A stretch of DNA of 64,000 bases. Origin: BM520 sp964474455 (GTDB lineage Bacteria > Bacteroidota > Bacteroidia > Bacteroidales > BM520). This document shows positions 59,447 to 64,000 of the stretch, piece after piece. The position numbers and the translations under genes were made by a program. Position 1 is the first letter of the stretch. Each line of letters starts with the position of its first letter. The stretch is from the NCBI GenBank assembly GCA_964474455.1, contig CAYYSU010000007.1, forward strand, positions 1-64,000, read 5' to 3'. The notes under the pieces are model-generated. The model was not told the DNA's origin. It saw only the letters and a program-made list of their open reading frames with translations, and searched no databases.

Positions 59447-62374
59447 ATGAAATATAAAGTTTTACTTCTGATCTTTGTTATTGCAACAACGTCGTGCAGC
59501 AGAGAGCCGTTACAATTCACAGATTATGTAAATCCGTTTATCGGAACCGACGGTCATGGACACACATACCCCGGAGCGGCAGTGCCATTCGGGATGGTAC
59601 AGCTAAGCCCTGACACACGACTCACAGGATGGGATGGTTGTTCTGCATATCATTATTCCGATGATGTAATCTATGGCTTCAGCCACACACATCTCAGCGG
59701 AACGGGGTGTTCTGATTATGGTGATATCCTGGTAATGCCTTTTATAGGAGACCCTACACCGGTGAAAGAGGGAGAAGAGGGATTCAACGCTCACTTCTCA
59801 CATGAAAATGAAACCGCTGAGCCGGGTTATTACAGAGTACTTCTCGAAAACCCTGAGATAGAAGCCGAGCTTACCGTTACAGAAAGAACAGGTATTCACA
59901 GATATAGTTATCCTTCCGGGCAGGAAGCAGGAATAATAATCGACCTGGACCACAGGGATAAAGTTATTGATGCCTTTATGGAGAAAAGCGGCAACAACGA
60001 AATATCAGGCTACCGTCTCTCCAGAGCATGGGCCTTCGAGCAACATATATATTTTGTAATGCAGTTCTCTCAGCCTATTGATAAAATCGGGCTTTGGTCT
60101 GATGACATACCTGCCAAATCATTGAAAGCAAAAGGTGAAAATATTAAAGGATATGTTCAATTTACGTCTCCGCAAAACAGTGAAATCATTATAAAAGTGG
60201 GTGTCAGTGCAGTAAGTATTGAAGGAGCCAGAAAGAATCTGGAGGCAGAGGCTGTAGATAAAGATTTTGAAACAATACGTGCTGAAGCCAACGGCAAATG
60301 GAATGAACGACTGGGTAAAGTTGCTGTGGAAGGTGGAACGAAGACAGAAAAAGTGAATTTCTACACTGCACTATACCACAGCTTCCTTAATCCAAATATT
60401 TTTATGGATGTTGATGGACAATATCGAGGCACAGATTTAAAAATTCATAAGGCAGAGGATTATGAATATCATACTGTTTTCTCGTTATGGGACACCTACC
60501 GTGCAACGCATCCTCTCTTTACCATTCTGGAGACAGAAAAAACAAATCACTTTATACGCACCTTTCTGGATATGTATAAATATGGCGGAAAACTGCCTGT
60601 TTGGGAGCTTGCAGGAAACTACACCGGATGTATGATTGGTTATCATGCCGTTCCGGTCATTGTCGACGCATGGGTTAAAGGCATTCGCAATTTTGATGAA
60701 AATCTGGCATTACAGGCAATGATTCACAGTGCTACTATTGACCACCTGGGGCTACCGTCATATCGTAAATATGGTTATATCCCTTCAGGGGATGAGCACG
60801 AATCTGTTTCCAAGACGCTGGAATACGCATACGACGACTGGTGTATCGCTATTATGGCTAAGGATATGGGAGTAGACGAGACATATAAGAGGTTTATCCG
60901 CAGGGCGCAAAGCTATAAGAACATCTTTGATCCGCAGACGGGATTTATGCGCGCTAAGGACAATAACTTGTGGTTTAGTCCCTTCGATCCTCGTGAGGTA
61001 AATTTCAACTATACTGAAGCCAACTGCTGGCAGTACAGCTTTTATGTTCCTCAGGATATCAGTACACTTATCAGCTATCTGGGTGGTGATGACGGTTTCT
61101 GCGCAAAGCTGGATGAGCTTTTTTCTACCTCCTCTGAAACAACGGGGCGCGAGCAGGTAGATATCACAGGACTCATTGGGCAATATGCGCAGGGCAACGA
61201 ACCGAGTCATCACATGGCATACCTTTACAGCTACGCAGGGCAGCCACATAAAACACAGGAGATATGTCGCAAAATTATGGATGAGCTCTATATGGATACT
61301 CCTGACGGGCTATGTGGCAATGAAGATTGCGGCCAGATGTCGTCATGGTATGTCTTCAGCGCAATGGGTTTTTATCCTGTGACACCGGGAACAGAAGTAT
61401 ATGTTCTTGGCACGCCAATATTTGAGCAGGCGACGCTAAACCTGGAGAATGGAAATACCTTTACCATAAAAGCACCTGAAACGTCATCAGAAAACAAGTA
61501 TATTAAAGAGGCCTTTTTGAATGGAAAACCCTTGAACACCATCTACATCCTACACAGTGATATTATGGCAGGCGGGGAGCTGGAACTGGTAATGAGCGAT
61601 GAGCCTACAGATTTTGGAGCAAAAAAAGAGCAACGACCCGTTACCGTTATTGATGAGGAATTAATCGAACCTGTTCCCTTTGTGATGTCAGGGGAAAAGG
61701 CATTCTTCAATACAACAGAGATATCACTGTCGTCTGTAAATAAAGATTCTAAGGTATATTTCACCCTTAACGGTGAGGAGCCTGATGAGAATAGCACAAT
61801 CTTCACAAAGCCCATTACCCTTTCGGAGTCGGTTACGTTAAAAGCCGTAGCAATATCTCCGCAAGGAAACAGAAGCAATACTATTGAAGCGGTATTTCAG
61901 AAGATTCCTCAAAACAGAAATATTAAAATCTATAGTGAATACGCAAACCAATACTCTGCTGGCGGCGATCATGCTCTGATTGATTTTATACGAGGCAGCG
62001 ACAGTTATAAAACAGGCCTTTGGCAAGGATACCAGGGTCAGCACCTGCGAGCGGTGGTAGATCTCGGAAAGATAACTGAAATTTCATCCATAGAAACAGG
62101 ATTCCTGCAAGATGAGAACAGCTGGATCTTTTTGCCAAAAAAAGTTGAGTACCTCATTTCTGAAGATGGTGAGAATTTTGAGAAAGTAGCGATCCTGGAA
62201 CCTACTACAACACCAAAAGACCGGGGAGTAATCGTTGAGCAATTTGAAAAGGAAGGAAACTTCAAAGCCCAGTATGTAAAAATTGTTGCTTACTCACTTT
62301 TGGAAAACCCGCAGTGGCATAAATCTCCGGGAGAAAAATGCTGGATCTTCGCCGATGAAATTATGATAAAATAG
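59447..62374 (+). CDS. GH92 alpha-1,2-mannosidase lipoprotein
   Basis: A 975-residue predicted lipoprotein (lipobox TTSC, cysteine near residue 17). The GH92 N-terminal domain has VNPFIGTDGHGHTYPGA and GFSHTHLSGTGCSDYGD. The catalytic domain includes LWDTYRATHPLFT and GNEDCGQMSSWYVFSAMGFY, with the conserved acidic residues. After about residue 735 there are two additional modules: a chitobiase/Fn3-like beta domain (VYFTLNGEEPDENSTIFTKP) and a C-terminal F5/8-type C (discoidin) domain. GH92 enzymes are calcium-dependent exo-mannosidases acting on N-glycans. A strong terminator follows. Confidence 0.95.
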   Translation: MKYKVLLLIFVIATTSCSREPLQFTDYVNPFIGTDGHGHTYPGAAVPFGMVQLSPDTRLTGWDGCSAYHYSDDVIYGFSHTHLSGTGCSDYGDILVMPFIGDPTPVKEGEEGFNAHFSHENETAEPGYYRVLLENPEIEAELTVTERTGIHRYSYPSGQEAGIIIDLDHRDKVIDAFMEKSGNNEISGYRLSRAWAFEQHIYFVMQFSQPIDKIGLWSDDIPAKSLKAKGENIKGYVQFTSPQNSEIIIKVGVSAVSIEGARKNLEAEAVDKDFETIRAEANGKWNERLGKVAVEGGTKTEKVNFYTALYHSFLNPNIFMDVDGQYRGTDLKIHKAEDYEYHTVFSLWDTYRATHPLFTILETEKTNHFIRTFLDMYKYGGKLPVWELAGNYTGCMIGYHAVPVIVDAWVKGIRNFDENLALQAMIHSATIDHLGLPSYRKYGYIPSGDEHESVSKTLEYAYDDWCIAIMAKDMGVDETYKRFIRRAQSYKNIFDPQTGFMRAKDNNLWFSPFDPREVNFNYTEANCWQYSFYVPQDISTLISYLGGDDGFCAKLDELFSTSSETTGREQVDITGLIGQYAQGNEPSHHMAYLYSYAGQPHKTQEICRKIMDELYMDTPDGLCGNEDCGQMSSWYVFSAMGFYPVTPGTEVYVLGTPIFEQATLNLENGNTFTIKAPETSSENKYIKEAFLNGKPLNTIYILHSDIMAGGELELVMSDEPTDFGAKKEQRPVTVIDEELIEPVPFVMSGEKAFFNTTEISLSSVNKDSKVYFTLNGEEPDENSTIFTKPITLSESVTLKAVAISPQGNRSNTIEAVFQKIPQNRNIKIYSEYANQYSAGGDHALIDFIRGSDSYKTGLWQGYQGQHLRAVVDLGKITEISSIETGFLQDENSWIFLPKKVEYLISEDGENFEKVAILEPTTTPKDRGVIVEQFEKEGNFKAQYVKIVAYSLLENPQWHKSPGEKCWIFADEIMIK

Positions 62375-62396
62375 TTTTGCGCATACATAAAACATC

Positions 62397-62430
62397 AAAA
62401 TGGCTATCACAAGTGGGTAGCCATTTTTGT
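62397..62430 (+). terminator. Terminator after the C69-GH92 pair
   Basis: A 10-base-pair stem (AAAATGGCTA at 62397-62406, TAGCCATTTT at 62418-62427) with an 11-base loop, followed by more T residues. It lies 22 bases after the GH92 stop. Confidence 0.85.
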
Positions 62431-62490
62431 TTTCTTACAATCATATTCATTCTTGACACTTAGATTCTCATCATCAGATGCTTAATGTAT

Positions 62491-62522
62491 TTTGTTATGG
62501 TTATGTTATGCTAGTATTTTTG
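62491..62522 (+). promoter_or_regulatory. Promoter of the ECF sigma factor gene
   Basis: TTTG at 62491-62494, 20 bases, then TATTTTTG at 62515-62522, a full match to the Bacteroidota pattern. The leader would be about 77 bases. Since it matches the housekeeping pattern, the gene is probably read by the main sigma factor rather than by autoregulation. Confidence 0.7.
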
Positions 62523-62605
62523 CATTAGATGGGTATTGTTAGGGTGTTTTTTTTTATTAATCGAATAAAGTAAAAGATATTTGTTGCAAATAAAAAACAG
62601 TTATT

Positions 62606-63175
62606 ATGGATATCGATAGAATTTATGTAAAGCAGTGCCTCGACAACGAAGCCAGAGCACAAGAGAATCTCTATCGTTTTTATGCACCCAAAATGCTTTC
62701 CTTGTGCAGAAAATATACTAAATCCATCGAGGAGGCGGAGGATATCATGCAGGAAGGTTTTATCAAGGTTTTCTCCAAGCTATGTGATTTCCGCAACGAA
62801 GGCTCCCTTGAGGGATGGATCAGAAGGATCATGATTAACACAGCGCTGAATTTTCATAAACGTAAAACACCTACATACCAGGATATCACCATAGGCACGT
62901 TTGAGCATGTGCGCGTGGAAGAGTCCACATCCATTGAAAAACTTTCAGCCGAAGAGTTAGAAAAAGTAATTGCAACTATCCCAAATCCATATAAAACGGT
63001 ATTTCATCTTAATGCAATATTAGGTTATACGCATAAAGAGATTGGCGAGATGCTTAACATAAGCACAAACACCAGTAAATCAAGACTTAACAGAGCCCGA
63101 CACATCATTCAAAAAAAATATTTCCACATCTACTCAACAGCCATTTCCCCTAGCTATGAGCGTGCTATTGCCTAA
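62606..63175 (+). CDS. ECF-type RNA polymerase sigma factor
   Basis: A 189-residue sigma-70 family protein with region 2 (YAPKMLSLCRKYTKSIEEAEDIMQEGFIKVF and GWIRRIMINTALNF) and region 4 (IPNPYKTVFHLNAILGYTHKEIGEMLNISTNTSKSRLNRAR). Regions 1.1 and 3 are absent, as in extracytoplasmic-function factors. No anti-sigma gene is adjacent on either side, so how it is controlled is not visible. The next gene encodes an exported C25 peptidase. Confidence 0.92.
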   Translation: MDIDRIYVKQCLDNEARAQENLYRFYAPKMLSLCRKYTKSIEEAEDIMQEGFIKVFSKLCDFRNEGSLEGWIRRIMINTALNFHKRKTPTYQDITIGTFEHVRVEESTSIEKLSAEELEKVIATIPNPYKTVFHLNAILGYTHKEIGEMLNISTNTSKSRLNRARHIIQKKYFHIYSTAISPSYERAIA

Positions 63176-63285
63176 TATTTTTCATATTCAGGCAACGCAG
63201 CTAAAGTTTATTGGTCTTAAAGGTGTAATTTGCACAAAATCATATTAACTCCTCTATTTTCTTTATGCACAAAAAACACCCAAGT

Positions 63286-64000
63286 ATGAAAAATTATCTA
63301 CTATTATTGGTAGCAGGGCTGCTTTTATCTACAGCCTCCTTTGCCGGAAAACAAATTCAAAAATATCATTTTACTCAACCTGAAATAATACAAAATGGCG
63401 ATTACGTTGAAATTCTTTACGACAACTGTCAGAACTTCGGCTTTGAGGGTGAACCATTGATGCCCATGTTCAATGTCAATCTCCTGATACCTCAGGGAGA
63501 AACAATTATAGCAGTAAACATCCTAAACGTAGAGATGTGGGAAGAGACAAAAACGATAGATATCATGCCTGCTTCCAGGCCATTTCCCATTTCACAACCT
63601 GCTAAAGATTATGTGGTAATACCAAATACAGATATCTATTATTCTGATGCTGCATATCCAAATAATAAAATAGATAATATAAATACCGGTTTCCTCGCCG
63701 GGCATAGTATCGGAACGTTTACTATCAGTCCTGTCAGCTGGATTCCTTCTACGGGAGAAGCATCGTTCATAAAAAATATCTCCATTGAAGTAATAACAGA
63801 TAAGAGCGATAAAAAAGCATCTTTTATTGCAAAAAGAGATGAAATTGTAAAAAGCCGTATTGAAGCGCTTGTGGAGAACCCTCAAATGATGGATAATTAT
63901 CACTATCAAACAGTGAAAACGGAAAATGAAAATGATCTCCTGATAATTACCAACCAGGAGCTTAAACCCGACTTTGAAACTTATGTGACATTCAAACAGT
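63286..64000 (+). CDS. C25 (gingipain-like) peptidase, N-terminal fragment
   Basis: The frame is open from ATG 63286 to the window end (238 codons) and continues beyond. A signal peptide (MKNYLLLLVAGLLLSTASFA) is followed by a propeptide of the gingipain type: NFGFEGEPLMPMFNVNLLIPQGE and SVSW-like FTISPVSWIPSTGEASFIKNI segments. The last part, ENDLLIITNQELKPDFETY, is the opening strand of the C25 catalytic domain. The catalytic histidine and cysteine lie outside. An ATG 21 bases upstream (63265) is in frame but would add a charged leader before the signal peptide. Such peptidases are classic T9SS cargo. Confidence 0.8.
   Translation, partial: MKNYLLLLVAGLLLSTASFAGKQIQKYHFTQPEIIQNGDYVEILYDNCQNFGFEGEPLMPMFNVNLLIPQGETIIAVNILNVEMWEETKTIDIMPASRPFPISQPAKDYVVIPNTDIYYSDAAYPNNKIDNINTGFLAGHSIGTFTISPVSWIPSTGEASFIKNISIEVITDKSDKKASFIAKRDEIVKSRIEALVENPQMMDNYHYQTVKTENENDLLIITNQELKPDFETYVTFKQ

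Overview
The window is chromosomal DNA from a member of the Bacteroidota, most likely the Bacteroidales/Marinilabiliales side of the phylum. Support comes from the type IX secretion (T9SS) gene sprA in its usual setting between ruvA and gcvH, a type A C-terminal sorting domain on a giant surface protein, a C25 (gingipain-like) peptidase, the Bacteroidota-type promoter signal (TTTG or TTG, about 20 bases, TAnnTTTG) in front of many genes, a sufBCDSE operon with a DUF59 gene, and SusD-free but typical GH92 and C69 surface hydrolases. I see no rRNA, tRNA, CRISPR array, transposase or prophage.

Layout. 1-9650: end of prfB, ruvA, sprA, gcvH and a TonB-like protein, all forward. 9702-12562: uvrC and thiL, reverse. 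12715-20239: a seven-gene forward operon for Fe-S cluster assembly (sufB, C, D, S, E, DUF59) ending in dxs. 20440-24397: a serine beta-lactamase-like hydrolase, an NhaC-type antiporter with an added periplasmic domain, and a TauE/SafE permease. 24400-28239: a dCMP deaminase (reverse), then two aldehyde dehydrogenases, PruA and an ALDH7/antiquitin type. 28714-31450: reverse operon hpt-adk-obg-PAP2. 31538-36672: purE, an O-methyltransferase, a DSD1-type PLP enzyme, AmrS radical SAM protein, a GldN/PorN-like lipoprotein and an M16 peptidase. 36695-39796: reverse operon of a TlpA-like thioredoxin, a DUF6029 outer-membrane protein and an Omp28-like lipoprotein. 39919-41823: acyl-CoA synthetase. 47811-52059: an M20 amidohydrolase, mtnA and a YgiQ radical SAM protein. 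52590-57815: a 1741-residue repeat-rich T9SS cargo protein. 58012-64000: C69 dipeptidase, GH92 mannosidase, an ECF sigma factor and the start of a C25 peptidase.

The most interesting locus is 42119-47555: a tightly coupled five-gene operon with a lysine 2,3-aminomutase (KamA), a single protein that joins a GNAT acetyltransferase to a histone-deacetylase/acetylpolyamine-amidohydrolase domain, two different D-Ala-D-Ala-ligase-like ATP-grasp enzymes, and a second GNAT. It looks more AT-rich than its neighbours. KamA keeps both aspartates that select lysine. The set reads as a pathway that makes a beta-lysine-containing peptide-like metabolite with an acetylation/deacetylation step. I know of no characterised product for this arrangement.

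Two other themes stand out. Several genes have the -7 element only 4-7 bases before the start codon, implying leaderless or nearly leaderless mRNAs. T9SS components and cargo are scattered through the window: sprA, a lipoprotein with the GldN/PorN C-terminal pattern, the giant sorted protein and the C25 peptidase.
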